Program-made: the position numbers and the translations under genes | In this document: piece by piece, positions 18,692-27,109 of the stretch | Layout of the letters: each line of letters opens with the position of its first letter | Numbering within the stretch: the stretch's first letter is position 1 | Origin: Chloroflexota bacterium | GTDB taxonomy: Bacteria; Chloroflexota; Anaerolineae; Aggregatilineales; UBA2796 | DNA: 64,000 bases | Direction: 5' to 3' | Assembly: GCA_021325095.1 (NCBI GenBank) | Contig: JAJPHV010000017.1 | Span: 1 to 64,000 of the forward strand | Notes under the pieces: generated by a model | Told to the model about the DNA's origin: nothing | Seen by the model: only the letters and a program-made list of their open reading frames with translations | The model's database searches: none

Positions 18692-21600
18692 CTACCGTGT
18701 CTCCGGCGACACGTCGCGGAGTTGCAGATCGACAAAATCGCCTGTCGAGCCTTTATCGACGCCCACTGCGATGGTCCCGCTCAGGATCGAGAGGTTGCTG
18801 GCCGCTTCCAGGAAGCGCCCATTGGCGAAAAACGCGATCTTGTTCTGGTAAGTCACGATCAGCAGCGTCACCCATTCCGAACTGCCGCCATCGCTGCGCG
18901 GCGGGAGTGCGCCTTTGAAAAAGGTCGGCTGTTCGGCCCGCGAGTAGCCACTGGCCGTCACGGTGTAGTTGTCGTTTTCGTCGCGGCTCAGGCTCAGGCG
19001 ATAGCCGTTCAGTGTGCCGCCGCCCAGGGAGGCAGAGGTACGCACCGCAATCCAGGCCGTTCCGCCTTTGGAAACGCGCACGGTGCATTTCAGATAGATG
19101 TCGCTGGAGTCAAAGAAGGTCGATTTGTCCTGTCCCAGACCAAAGACGTAGAACTCCTTCACGTAGCGGAACATGCGCCAGGATGCGCCGTCCTGGTACG
19201 CGATGCGCAAGAAGGCTTTGTGCTCCGGGTCGTTGGGGTTGGTCTTGAACTCGCCGGGCGCGTTGAGGCCGCCTTCCCACCAATCTTTGGTGCGGAATTT
19301 GTCGTCGAAGCGATCATACCAGTCCATCAGGAGCGATGCATACGGGCGCGACTCGACATCCTTGATCTTGGTGAAAGCCCACTGTGCATCTTCGATGCGC
19401 GACTTGGCCGTCTCCGCGAACAGACAGTCGCCAATACGGAACTGGTCGTCGGGATTCACTGCCGAGAAGCGTGTATCACCCGGCGGCGGCATGTTATTGA
19501 TCTTCTGTACCCAGGTATCTTTGCCAAAGATGCGCAGTTGATCGCCCACCGTATCGACGATGAAGTCGAAGAATCCGGCTCGCCCGTAGAAATTGGGGAA
19601 AGCCCACTTCTGGACGATCTTGCCTGAGCCGTCAAGCTGGTTCAGGGTCATGTTGCCCGCTACGAATCGGAATTGGAGCGCACCAGCGCCGCTCTCCCGG
19701 ATGCGGATGTCAAAGCCGCCCTGCAAACTCCACAGGCGGCAGGCCATCAGGATGTCCGGGAGCGGCGGGTTGAGTGGGCGCACGTCGCCCTTGCTGATCT
19801 CAATGTAACCGTTGCCTTTGGAATCCGTGCCAATCCGGGTGTTGTTCAGGTCGGTTCTGGCCCACGTGCTCGGCCAATCTGATCCCCGAAAGTGCTGGCT
19901 GGCCGGCAGCGGGCGCTGCACTTTGATGTCATTGAAACGTACCCGGAAGTTGGAGTTGATCGTCTGGAGCATGATGCCGCCGCCGGGCAGACTCTGGCCC
20001 GTGTCTTCGGGCATCAGCACCAGGTCGTGATCCTTGTAGACGAAGATACGGTTCGTATCGGCCCAGATCGAGAATTCGTACCAGGCTCCGGCGCGGATCG
20101 GGGCGTTCGGGAACTGCGCCATGATGCGCTCCGAACCGCGATCCAGGCCCCGGTTGGGCTGGCCGCGCTTCACCGACATCAGGCCGGGGATCATTTCAAA
20201 GACGTAATAGCCGTTGTTCTCCGTATACCGGAAGATAACCCGCGCACCACTGGCCGATGCATCCAGGTTGACCCGGAAGGAGAGCAGAATATTCTGATTC
20301 TCCGGCTGGTTCCATTCGGGGTTGGCCCTGGCAAGCACCACTGCCGGGAACTTCTGGCCGCCGGAACCGACCAGCGACACACTGCCGCTGTCGGTCTGCA
20401 AGCGCCACGCCGCCGGATCGAAATCCCAGTCGTTGAGCGCATCCACCGACTCAAAATTGCTGACGTAGGGCATACTGCCGGGACGGGCTACCGCCACTTC
20501 AACGGGCGTCGGTGTGGCCGGCACGGACTGGGTCGCTTCCACTGTCGCCGTTGGCAGCACGGGCGTATTGGTCAGCGTCGGGGGAAGCGGTGTCGGCGTT
20601 GGCGATGCAGGTACGTCCGTTGGTGGAACAGTGGGCGAGATCGGCGTGGCCGTCGCGGGCGTCAACAGCGCCAGCACTTCCGGACTGAGCGTGGCCGTCG
20701 GCGGGATCGGCGTCGGTGTCAGGGTGGGTGGGATGGGCGTGCGCGTGGCGGTGGCCGTGCGCGTACTGGTTGGCGTGCGGGTAAAGGTTGGCGTGCGGGT
20801 CGGCGGGACAGGCGTCGGCGTAAAGGTTGCCGTTGGTGTGTCGGTCAGCGTGGGTGGAAGCGGTGTGGGCGAGGGGGTGCTGGTCAGGGTGGGTGGAACG
20901 GGTGTCCGGGTCGCCGTGTCGCTGGGAACCACCGCCACGACGTTGGACGTTCTGGTGGCACTGGGCGCGACAGCCGTCTGGGTCGGCGGCATAGGCGTTG
21001 GCGTATGCGTTGGCGGCAATTCGGTGGCGCTCGGAGGAAGTGTCGTGGCAGGCTGCGTCGCCGTCGACGGCACAGGCGTACCGGTCAGCGCCGGCGGTAT
21101 CTGGCTGCGCGCGGCGAATTCCGTCTCCATCACCGCGATGCGCGCGCCGGTTTGCGATGCTGCCGCAGCCAGCGCAGTGGCGGTTGCATCATTGTTGTTC
21201 TTGTTGGAGATTAGCAGGAAGCCGCCGCCCACCAGGATCAGCAGCAAGACCACCACGCCGGCCCCGATCAGCGCGCCCTGGAAGGCGCTGCCTTGCATCG
21301 TCTGGGTGATGGACGGCACAGGCGGCGGAGTGGCAGGCCCACCAGTGGAGCGTTGCCCTGTAGACGGCCTGGCGGGAGGCGGCGTGCTGCCAGCGGCGGC
21401 TGCCGCAGTGCCTGTCCGGGACTGCTGCTGGGCACGCACGGCCTCAAGCTCGGCAATGGTCTGTAAGGCCGCCGTCTGCAACTGGCGGGGCGTCGTGTCT
21501 TCGACGGGGCCAAGCGCTGCTGCCAGTGCACGGGTCATCTCCGCCGCCGTCGAGTAGCGATCTTCGGGCTGTTTCGCCATAGCCCGTTGAATGACGCCGT

Positions 21601-22321
21601 TGAGGGCAGCAGGCAAGGCCGGGTTGGCCTGAATGATGTTCGGGACGGGGTCGTTGATGTGCTTCAGAATGACGGCCATTGGCGTCTCGGCGCTGAAGGG
21701 CAACTTGCCGACCAGCAGTTCATACAGCATCACGCCGAGCGCGTAAATATCAACCCGGTGATCGATGGGGTTGCCAAGCCCCTGTTCGGGGGCCATGTAG
21801 CCGGGCGTGCCGATAGCCATGCCGGTTCCGGTCAGACCCTCGCCAGAGCCTTCCACAATGCGGGCAATGCCAAAATCGGTCAGAAAGGCGTTGCCCTCGG
21901 AGTCGACCATGATATTCGAAGGCTTGATGTCGCGGTGAATGACCCCTTGTTTGTGCGCATAATCCAGCGCCGACCCGATCTGCTGCATCAGGTAGGCAAC
22001 CTCGTGCACGGGCAGTTTGCCGCGTTCTAGAATATCTTTGAGCGTACCCGTCGGCAGATAGCGCATGACGATGTAGGGCGGATCGTTCAGCCCATTATAG
22101 TCGTACACGGGGAGGATGTGCGGGTGTTCCAGCTTGGCGACCAGACGGGCTTCACGGGTAAAACGATCCAGGGCTTTGCTGTCGGAAGCTACGGAGCGGT
22201 GAATGACCTTGACGGCGACAAAACGGTCTACGTTGGGCTGGTAAGCCCGGTAGACCGTTGCCATGCCACCGCGACCCAGTTCTTCCAGAAGTTCATAGGG
22301 GCCGAGTTTGCTGCCGATCAT
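18692..22321 (-). CDS. Transmembrane Ser/Thr protein kinase with Thr/Pro-rich linker and extracellular beta-sandwich domains
   Basis: Residues 1-265 are a Hanks-type kinase with every key element: LGRGGMATVY (15-24), Lys38 in VAVKVI, HRDIKPSN with Asp131, DFG at 149-151, and GTPGYMAPEQ. A proline/glycine-rich juxtamembrane stretch follows, then one membrane helix (ALIGAGVVVLLLILVGGG). Outside is a low-complexity linker of Thr-Pro repeats encoded by about 20471-21115, then roughly 600 residues with two or three concanavalin-like (LamG/DUF1080-type) beta-sandwich repeats (FRYTENNGYYVFEM, FGKDTWVQKINN, ISLRDENDNYT-like strands). The design is that of a sensor that binds an external ligand, perhaps a glycan, and phosphorylates cytoplasmic proteins. 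The linker likely spans the wall. The gene stands alone, with an FHA protein (possible reader) at 44938-45477. Confidence 0.87.
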   Translation of the reverse strand: MIGSKLGPYELLEELGRGGMATVYRAYQPNVDRFVAVKVIHRSVASDSKALDRFTREARLVAKLEHPHILPVYDYNGLNDPPYIVMRYLPTGTLKDILERGKLPVHEVAYLMQQIGSALDYAHKQGVIHRDIKPSNIMVDSEGNAFLTDFGIARIVEGSGEGLTGTGMAIGTPGYMAPEQGLGNPIDHRVDIYALGVMLYELLVGKLPFSAETPMAVILKHINDPVPNIIQANPALPAALNGVIQRAMAKQPEDRYSTAAEMTRALAAALGPVEDTTPRQLQTAALQTIAELEAVRAQQQSRTGTAAAAAGSTPPPARPSTGQRSTGGPATPPPVPSITQTMQGSAFQGALIGAGVVVLLLILVGGGFLLISNKNNNDATATALAAAASQTGARIAVMETEFAARSQIPPALTGTPVPSTATQPATTLPPSATELPPTHTPTPMPPTQTAVAPSATRTSNVVAVVPSDTATRTPVPPTLTSTPSPTPLPPTLTDTPTATFTPTPVPPTRTPTFTRTPTSTRTATATRTPIPPTLTPTPIPPTATLSPEVLALLTPATATPISPTVPPTDVPASPTPTPLPPTLTNTPVLPTATVEATQSVPATPTPVEVAVARPGSMPYVSNFESVDALNDWDFDPAAWRLQTDSGSVSLVGSGGQKFPAVVLARANPEWNQPENQNILLSFRVNLDASASGARVIFRYTENNGYYVFEMIPGLMSVKRGQPNRGLDRGSERIMAQFPNAPIRAGAWYEFSIWADTNRIFVYKDHDLVLMPEDTGQSLPGGGIMLQTINSNFRVRFNDIKVQRPLPASQHFRGSDWPSTWARTDLNNTRIGTDSKGNGYIEISKGDVRPLNPPLPDILMACRLWSLQGGFDIRIRESGAGALQFRFVAGNMTLNQLDGSGKIVQKWAFPNFYGRAGFFDFIVDTVGDQLRIFGKDTWVQKINNMPPPGDTRFSAVNPDDQFRIGDCLFAETAKSRIEDAQWAFTKIKDVESRPYASLLMDWYDRFDDKFRTKDWWEGGLNAPGEFKTNPNDPEHKAFLRIAYQDGASWRMFRYVKEFYVFGLGQDKSTFFDSSDIYLKCTVRVSKGGTAWIAVRTSASLGGGTLNGYRLSLSRDENDNYTVTASGYSRAEQPTFFKGALPPRSDGGSSEWVTLLIVTYQNKIAFFANGRFLEAASNLSILSGTIAVGVDKGSTGDFVDLQLRDVSPETR

Positions 22322-22467
22322 GGTTCTCTATGAATAGTTGATATTGGCGGCGTAAGTGCCAACGTCACGCGGGTGTATTTGATGCGAATTCTAGCACATG
22401 CTGTGAAAGGGTGCGAACCAGTGACAGAATAGACGGCGGCTTATCGATGATTCCGGCAGGAGAACGT

Positions 22468-23292
22468 ATGACCCCGCGCGTATTGACCATCGCCGCGTCC
22501 GATTCGAGTGGTGCAGCAGGTTTACAGGCTGATCTCAAGACCTTCGAGGCACGCCAGGTCTACGGGATGAACGCCGTGACCGCGATCACAGCCCAGGACT
22601 CGACACACATTGAGGCGGTCAGAGTCCTGGATGCAGCATTCGTCGCCAGCCAGATCGAGGTGGTGCTGGCCGATATTGGCGCGGATGCGGTCAAAACGGG
22701 CCTGCTGTTCAATGCCAGCATTGTCGAGGCGGTCAGCACAGCGCTGGCCGGCTTCGAGGCCGCTGCGCAGGCCCTGGTCGTTGACCCGGTACTGGTGGCG
22801 GGCGATGGCCGTCCGCTGGTCAGTGAGGAAACCATTGCCGCTTACAAGCAGCACCTTTTCCCCCATGCCCTGCTGATCACACCCAACGTTGACGAAGCCA
22901 GGATACTGACCGGGGTGACCATCGGCGACGCCGATACGATGTGCCAGGCGGCGCGGCTGCTGCGCCAGATGGGGCCGCGCTACGTGCTGATCAAGGGTGG
23001 GCATCTGGACGGGACGGATGACATTCTGGATGTAGTATATGATGGCTCCCAGTTCCACCAGTATCGCGGGCCGCGCCTGAACGTGCGCAATGCACGCGGC
23101 GCGGGCTGCACCTTCGCCTCGTGTGTGACAGCGGAGGTGGCAAAAGGCCACGATGTCCTGGTCGCCGTCGGCATTGCCAGGCAGTACGTGGTGGCGGCGC
23201 TGCGGGCTGCTGCCGGGTGGCGGCTCGGCCAGGGGCGCGGCACACTGTTTCACGGGACGGGCCGCCCGCCGCTCTTCTCCGAGCAACGCTGA
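22468..23292 (+). CDS. thiD: Hydroxymethylpyrimidine/phosphomethylpyrimidine kinase
   Basis: This cytoplasmic enzyme phosphorylates HMP and then HMP-phosphate for thiamine biosynthesis. The ATG at 22468 has AGGAG five bases upstream and yields the standard N-terminus RVLTIAASDSSGAAGLQADL (274 residues in all). Other family marks are YGMNAVTAITAQDST, the substrate segment LADIGADAVKTGLL, VVDPVLVAGDG, the LITPNVDEA strand, VLIKGGH, and the ribokinase anion hole RGAGCTFASC, with Cys in the usual place and Ala replacing Thr of GTGC. No other thiamine gene or TPP riboswitch was seen nearby, so it appears to be a single gene. It is convergent with the DUF1501 gene. Confidence 0.93.
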   Translation: MTPRVLTIAASDSSGAAGLQADLKTFEARQVYGMNAVTAITAQDSTHIEAVRVLDAAFVASQIEVVLADIGADAVKTGLLFNASIVEAVSTALAGFEAAAQALVVDPVLVAGDGRPLVSEETIAAYKQHLFPHALLITPNVDEARILTGVTIGDADTMCQAARLLRQMGPRYVLIKGGHLDGTDDILDVVYDGSQFHQYRGPRLNVRNARGAGCTFASCVTAEVAKGHDVLVAVGIARQYVVAALRAAAGWRLGQGRGTLFHGTGRPPLFSEQR

Positions 23293-23301
23293 GGTTGCTC
23301 C

Positions 23302-24576
23302 CTACTTCGTCACGATGCCGTGCGGCGTCGGCTTGAAATCGGGGAAGACAGCATCGACGGCGGGATTGTTCAGGCGTGTGGTCAGGATTTCACTCAGCAC
23401 GTCTCGGTAGTCAATGGTGATCGCCAGGTCGCCGTTGATCAGCTTATCGTCCAATAGACCCGGCCATTGAGCGATCACGGGTTTACTGGCGACATGCCCG
23501 CCCATGACCAGCATCATATTGCCGTGACCGTGATCCGTGCCGCCGCTGGCGTTCTCCTGCACGCGCCGCCCGAACTCGGACATGACCACGATAGTGATGT
23601 TCTGCATAGCGTCGCCCAGGTCAGTGTGAAAGGCTGCCAGCCCCTTGCCAAGCCCGGTCAATTCTTTCGCCAGATCAGCCGTCTCGTTCTGGTGCGTGTC
23701 CCAGCCGCCCAGGTCGATGGCAGCCACTTCCAGGCCCACGTCGGCCTTGATGAGTGCGGCAGTTTGCATGAGCGCCAGGTCGAAATCGTTGTTGTCGTCG
23801 TACTGCGCACCATTGGCCGCTTTGTACGAGGCCACGTTGACCCGGCTGACCAGATCGAGGACGGCGTTGGTCTGGTCAGCAGCCGTCTTGAGTGCGGCGG
23901 GATCGGCAGCGTAGAGCGCGTTGAGTGCTGCCAGCATCTCGTCGGCGGCTTCTTTGCGCCCGCGCAGATGGTAATCGACGATTGACTTGATGGCCGTTGC
24001 ACTGATCGAGCCGCGCAGCGATTGCTGCAAGCTGTTGCCCCAGCCAATGGCGCGCAGCGGGGCGTTTGTCCCCGTGTCGAGCGAAGCCAGGTGGCGGCCC
24101 AGCCAGCCTGTCGTCAGGGCGTGGCTGCCCGGCGTGCCGCGCTCCATGAAGTCCATCGCGTCAAAGTGTGAACGGGTCGGGTCGGGCGAACCCGTCGCAT
24201 GGACGGCGACAAGCTGATTACCCCTGAAGATGGGCAGCAGCGGCCTGAGGGCCGGGTGCAGGCCGAAGAAGCCATCCAGATCGAGCGCCTTGTTGGTTAT
24301 GTCTGCTTTACTGTCGTCCGGGCGGGCGATATTGATCGCCGGACGTGCATTGTAATAAGCGTTTTCGCCGTGCGGCACGATGATGTTCAGGCCGTCCGCG
24401 CCGCCACGCAGGAAGATGCAGATCAGCACGTCGCCGCGCGGCGCACGAGTCTTGGGTGCAAAAGCCAGGCGTGGCATCCAGCTCGGCCAGGCGACCTGGG
24501 CAGCAGCCAGCGCGGACAGGGCAAAGCTCCGGTTCAACATCTCACGGCGGGTCAGGGTTTCCACTGAGCGAGCCAT
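23302..24576 (-). CDS. DUF1501 family protein with Tat signal
   Basis: The 424-residue protein starts at the ATG at 24576 (GGAGG nine bases upstream). The N-terminus carries a twin-arginine motif, TRREMLNRSF, followed by a hydrophobic stretch, so it is probably folded in the cytoplasm and exported. The body is alkaline-phosphatase-like: FLRGGADGLNIIVP, HATGSPDPTRSHFDAMDFME, DLGGWDTHQN, MSEFGRRVQENASGGTDHGHG, all conserved in DUF1501. The metal-binding Asp/His residues of the sulfatase/phosphatase fold appear intact, but no substrate is known for the family. It lies immediately after a DUF1800 gene, a pairing very common in bacteria and thought to work as a unit. A palindromic repeat separates the two. 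Confidence 0.88.
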   Translation of the reverse strand: MARSVETLTRREMLNRSFALSALAAAQVAWPSWMPRLAFAPKTRAPRGDVLICIFLRGGADGLNIIVPHGENAYYNARPAINIARPDDSKADITNKALDLDGFFGLHPALRPLLPIFRGNQLVAVHATGSPDPTRSHFDAMDFMERGTPGSHALTTGWLGRHLASLDTGTNAPLRAIGWGNSLQQSLRGSISATAIKSIVDYHLRGRKEAADEMLAALNALYAADPAALKTAADQTNAVLDLVSRVNVASYKAANGAQYDDNNDFDLALMQTAALIKADVGLEVAAIDLGGWDTHQNETADLAKELTGLGKGLAAFHTDLGDAMQNITIVVMSEFGRRVQENASGGTDHGHGNMMLVMGGHVASKPVIAQWPGLLDDKLINGDLAITIDYRDVLSEILTTRLNNPAVDAVFPDFKPTPHGIVTK

Positions 24577-24615
24577 GTTTGAGTCCTCCTTATCATCTGA
24601 TGATCGAGCAATTGA

Positions 24616-24662
24616 CCTCACCCCCGGCCCCTTCTCCAACTGGAAAGGGGTCGGGGGTGAGG
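24616..24662. repeat. C-rich palindromic repeat, copy 2
   Basis: A near-perfect hairpin: CCTCACCCCCGGCCCCTTCT on the left pairs with AAGGGGTCGGGGGTGAGG on the right around a CCAACTGG centre. It is located between the DUF1800 and DUF1501 genes and could attenuate or stabilise the shared transcript. Confidence 0.85.
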
Positions 24663-24668
24663 CGCTTA

Positions 24669-26195
24669 TTACCGATACTGGAAGGCGGGCGAGGCGGCCA
24701 GCAGCGCAATCGCATCCACCATCCGCTTCCGCCCGGCGTCCGTTGTCAGGTTGGGTTCGCCCTTTTTGCTGGCAAAATCCCAGATGGCGTTTTGTTCCTC
24801 CTGCGAGAGGGCACGACCCAGCAAATGTTGGGCAAAATACGCGAGAACACCCTGCGGCGTCAACTCGACGTTCTGGCCGTGAACCAACCCGTTCAGGTTG
24901 ACCTTGACGCCGGGCATCGCGCCGTATACGGTCAGGATGGCGGCGTTCCAGCGCAGCAGCATATTGTCGATCCACTGCGCGGCGTAGTCGGTGTAGCCGT
25001 CAGGCGTCACGTGGTCAAAGGGCAGGTGACCCATCGCCTTGAGCGTGCCGAGCACGCCCAGTTGATTTCTGTTGCCGGGTTTGGGCGTTGCCATGTCCAC
25101 GTCGAAGGCGCGCAGCAGGGAAATCACGTATTCAAAGGGGCGCTTAAATTTTGGCGGTGCGTTCAGAAATTCCGGCGCAGCGAAGATGACGCGCAGCACG
25201 CTCGGAATGTCGCCGCTGCTCGCCAGGAATGCCTGGGCCGCTGCCTTGACCACCGTCTCCGGGGGATCGTCAGCAATGAAACGGCGGCACAGCTTGGAGG
25301 CGATATGGTGCGCGGTGGCCGGGTGCGCGGCCAGCATGTCCAGCACCGTCTCGCCATCCTGGATGCCGCCACCCGCCGGAATCTGCTGCCCCAACACTGT
25401 TTTCGGGCCGTCGTCGTGCTGCCTGGGGTTGAAGATGAAGTCGCCGGGATTGTCGCCGTTCGGCCCCTGGACGGTCCAGCCAGTGAAGCAGCGAGCCACC
25501 TCCTTCACGTCTGTCTCGGTGTAGTTGCCAACCGTAATGGTGTGCAGTTCCATCACCTCGCGGGCGTAGTTCTCGTTAGGGTGTTTCTTTTCGCTCTTGG
25601 CGTTGTCCAGGTAGATGAGCATGGCCGGGCTTTTGGCCGACGCACCCAGCAGATCGCGGAACTTGCCCAGCGCATGTTTGCGGATCACCTCCCGATCATC
25701 GATGGTCTTCAGAAATTTGCATTGCTCCTTCAGATGCCAGATCGAGAAATGCTCCGACCAGAAATTGACCATGACCTCGTACAACTGCCGTTCAGCGTAC
25801 ACGGCACGCACCACGGTGGCCTGATCCAGTTCCACGATCATTTCCTGCGCAGCCTGGCCGAGCGCCTGGATTTCTGGGAGCGTCATGTCTAGCGTCATGT
25901 AATCGCCCAGGCGCTTCTCCACAACCTCGTCACTGATCGACGCCGGGTTCAACTGTTGTTCCAGGTAGGCTTGCAGACCCATCTTTTTTACGGCGTCCAC
26001 CTGGCCGGGACGTGGCCCGAACGCCACCCGATTCAAGACGTGAAAGACCGGATCGCGCCCTTCGGGGCTGGCTGGACGACGCAGAGGCGCGGGCAAATCC
26101 GGCGCAGCCAGCGCCTCGATCACGCTGGAGCCAAGCAGCGCCGTTCCAGCGCCGGCTCCTATAACCTTCAGGAAACTGCGACGATTCATCCGCAC
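24669..26195 (-). CDS. DUF1800 family protein with Tat signal
   Basis: The 508-residue protein has a Tat-type signal (NRRSFLKVIGAGAGTALLGS) and the DUF1800 body: HVLNRVAFGPRPGQVDAV, MVNFWSEHFSIWHLKEQCKF, FRDLLGASAKSPAMLIYLDN, PNENYAREVMELHTITVGNYTE, DVKEVARCFTGWTV, and HPATAHHIASKLCRRFI. The GTG at 26195 has AAGGAG nine bases upstream and is preferred; the ATG two codons later is possible. Function is unknown across the family, but members are co-encoded with DUF1501 proteins, as here. Both proteins are probably exported together and may act on an extracytoplasmic polymer. Confidence 0.88.
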   Translation of the reverse strand: MRMNRRSFLKVIGAGAGTALLGSSVIEALAAPDLPAPLRRPASPEGRDPVFHVLNRVAFGPRPGQVDAVKKMGLQAYLEQQLNPASISDEVVEKRLGDYMTLDMTLPEIQALGQAAQEMIVELDQATVVRAVYAERQLYEVMVNFWSEHFSIWHLKEQCKFLKTIDDREVIRKHALGKFRDLLGASAKSPAMLIYLDNAKSEKKHPNENYAREVMELHTITVGNYTETDVKEVARCFTGWTVQGPNGDNPGDFIFNPRQHDDGPKTVLGQQIPAGGGIQDGETVLDMLAAHPATAHHIASKLCRRFIADDPPETVVKAAAQAFLASSGDIPSVLRVIFAAPEFLNAPPKFKRPFEYVISLLRAFDVDMATPKPGNRNQLGVLGTLKAMGHLPFDHVTPDGYTDYAAQWIDNMLLRWNAAILTVYGAMPGVKVNLNGLVHGQNVELTPQGVLAYFAQHLLGRALSQEEQNAIWDFASKKGEPNLTTDAGRKRMVDAIALLAASPAFQYR

Positions 26196-26335
26196 TGCGC
26201 CGCTCTCCTTTCGACCTGGCCGAACTGTCTTTCTGATGATGATGCGACGATCATCTCAACAATGTGTTGCCAAAGTGTTATCAGGCTGTAAGATTTTGCG
26301 GCATGGGGCAGCAAACTGTCCTGCCCGGCGGTCTA

Positions 26336-26782
26336 TTAACCCGGCTTGGACGGAGATTGATCGGACTGTGCGTTGAGGTATGCCAGTTGTTCCCGCCGTG
26401 CAGTGGCGATCACCTGGGCGCGGCGTGCTCGCCACGAAAGGCGCGTCCAGGGCCGCTGCCAGGATAACGCGCTGGCTGCATTGGTGAACACACCGATAGC
26501 AACGGCTGCCGCGTTTTCGGCGTCGCCGCGCGTGGCGAAGGTGATGGCCGCTTGCAGGGTCGTGGCGGCGTGGGAAAGATCGCGGCGCAGTGGGACGAAG
26601 ACGATCTTGCGGCGAATTTCGGCGTCAGCATCGGCAGCCAGAACCTTCAAAGCGGTCAGGGAGCCAGCCTGCTCGATGGCTGTCGCGGGTGCTTGCAACC
26701 CCCAGGCACGCAGCGCGCTGACCAGCACAGGCCGTGCATGGTTCATGACACACCACGTCGAAAAGGTTCGCGCATCGTTCAT
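26336..26782 (-). CDS. Small unknown alpha-helical protein
   Basis: I do not recognise this 148-residue protein. From the ATG at 26782 it is rich in Ala and Arg and appears entirely helical (ALRAWGLQAPATAIEQAG, TLQAAITFATRGDAENAAAV), with a basic C-terminus (RLSWRARRAQVIATARREQL) that could bind nucleic acid or acidic partners. There is no signal peptide or membrane segment. The start is chosen because a perfect TATAAT lies seven bases upstream, so the transcript would begin at the ATG; the open frame continuing upstream to 26917 crosses that promoter and a hairpin. It is separated by about 140 bases from the DUF1800 gene and read in the same direction. Confidence 0.55.
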   Translation of the reverse strand: MNDARTFSTWCVMNHARPVLVSALRAWGLQAPATAIEQAGSLTALKVLAADADAEIRRKIVFVPLRRDLSHAATTLQAAITFATRGDAENAAAVAIGVFTNAASALSWQRPWTRLSWRARRAQVIATARREQLAYLNAQSDQSPSKPG

Positions 26783-26789
26783 GCTCGAA

Positions 26790-26795
26790 ATTATA
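26790..26795 (-). promoter_or_regulatory. Consensus -10 element directly before the 26782 ATG
   Basis: TATAAT on the minus strand ends seven bases before the ATG. The only -35-like hexamer is TTGCCC at 26820-26815 (19 bases), inside the base of the hairpin at 26820-26843. Confidence 0.45.
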
Positions 26796-26819
26796 GCCGA
26801 GTCGGGGCCAGAAAGGGCA

Positions 26820-26843
26820 AGGAGCCTGCTGGTACAGGCTCCT
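26820..26843. other. Perfect 9-bp stem hairpin upstream of the small unknown gene
   Basis: AGGAGCCTG and CAGGCTCCT pair around a six-base loop. It overlaps the likely -35 region of the 26782 gene and could be an operator or a terminator without a U-run. The rest of the 26783-27109 gap, about 330 bases, shows only a possible TATGAT element (27076-27081) ahead of the next rightward gene. Confidence 0.4.
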
Positions 26844-27109
26844 AGACTAGAAGTGGTGATGATTGAGGACTTGTGTGGTCGCTTTGGGACGGGTCTGTCC
26901 CTGAGGAAGCTGAACACGCGCGGAAGTCTTTTTGAACTTGATCCAACTATACGGCAGAGCGCCGAAATTGGTGAGTGATACTCGTCACTGATCTGGCGCT
27001 GAATGTCACCTGCCTTTGTCGCTAAAGGTCATGAATCTGCTAAGACTCCGTACTGTTCAGCCATGACGGCCCTTGTTATGATAGGCCCCCAGGAGGGGAC
27101 TCGACTCAA

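Noticed and set aside
20471-21115. Possible CRISPR or tandem-repeat array
   Set aside because: The repetition is low-complexity Thr-Pro codons in a coding sequence, without constant repeat length or unique spacers.
19892-21214. Plus-strand open frame of 440 codons rich in Arg and Gly
   Set aside because: It is the antisense of the Thr-Pro linker of the kinase gene; the composition is a by-product of the repeats.
24456-25892. Plus-strand open frame of 478 codons
   Set aside because: Antisense to the DUF1800 gene and crosses a palindromic repeat.
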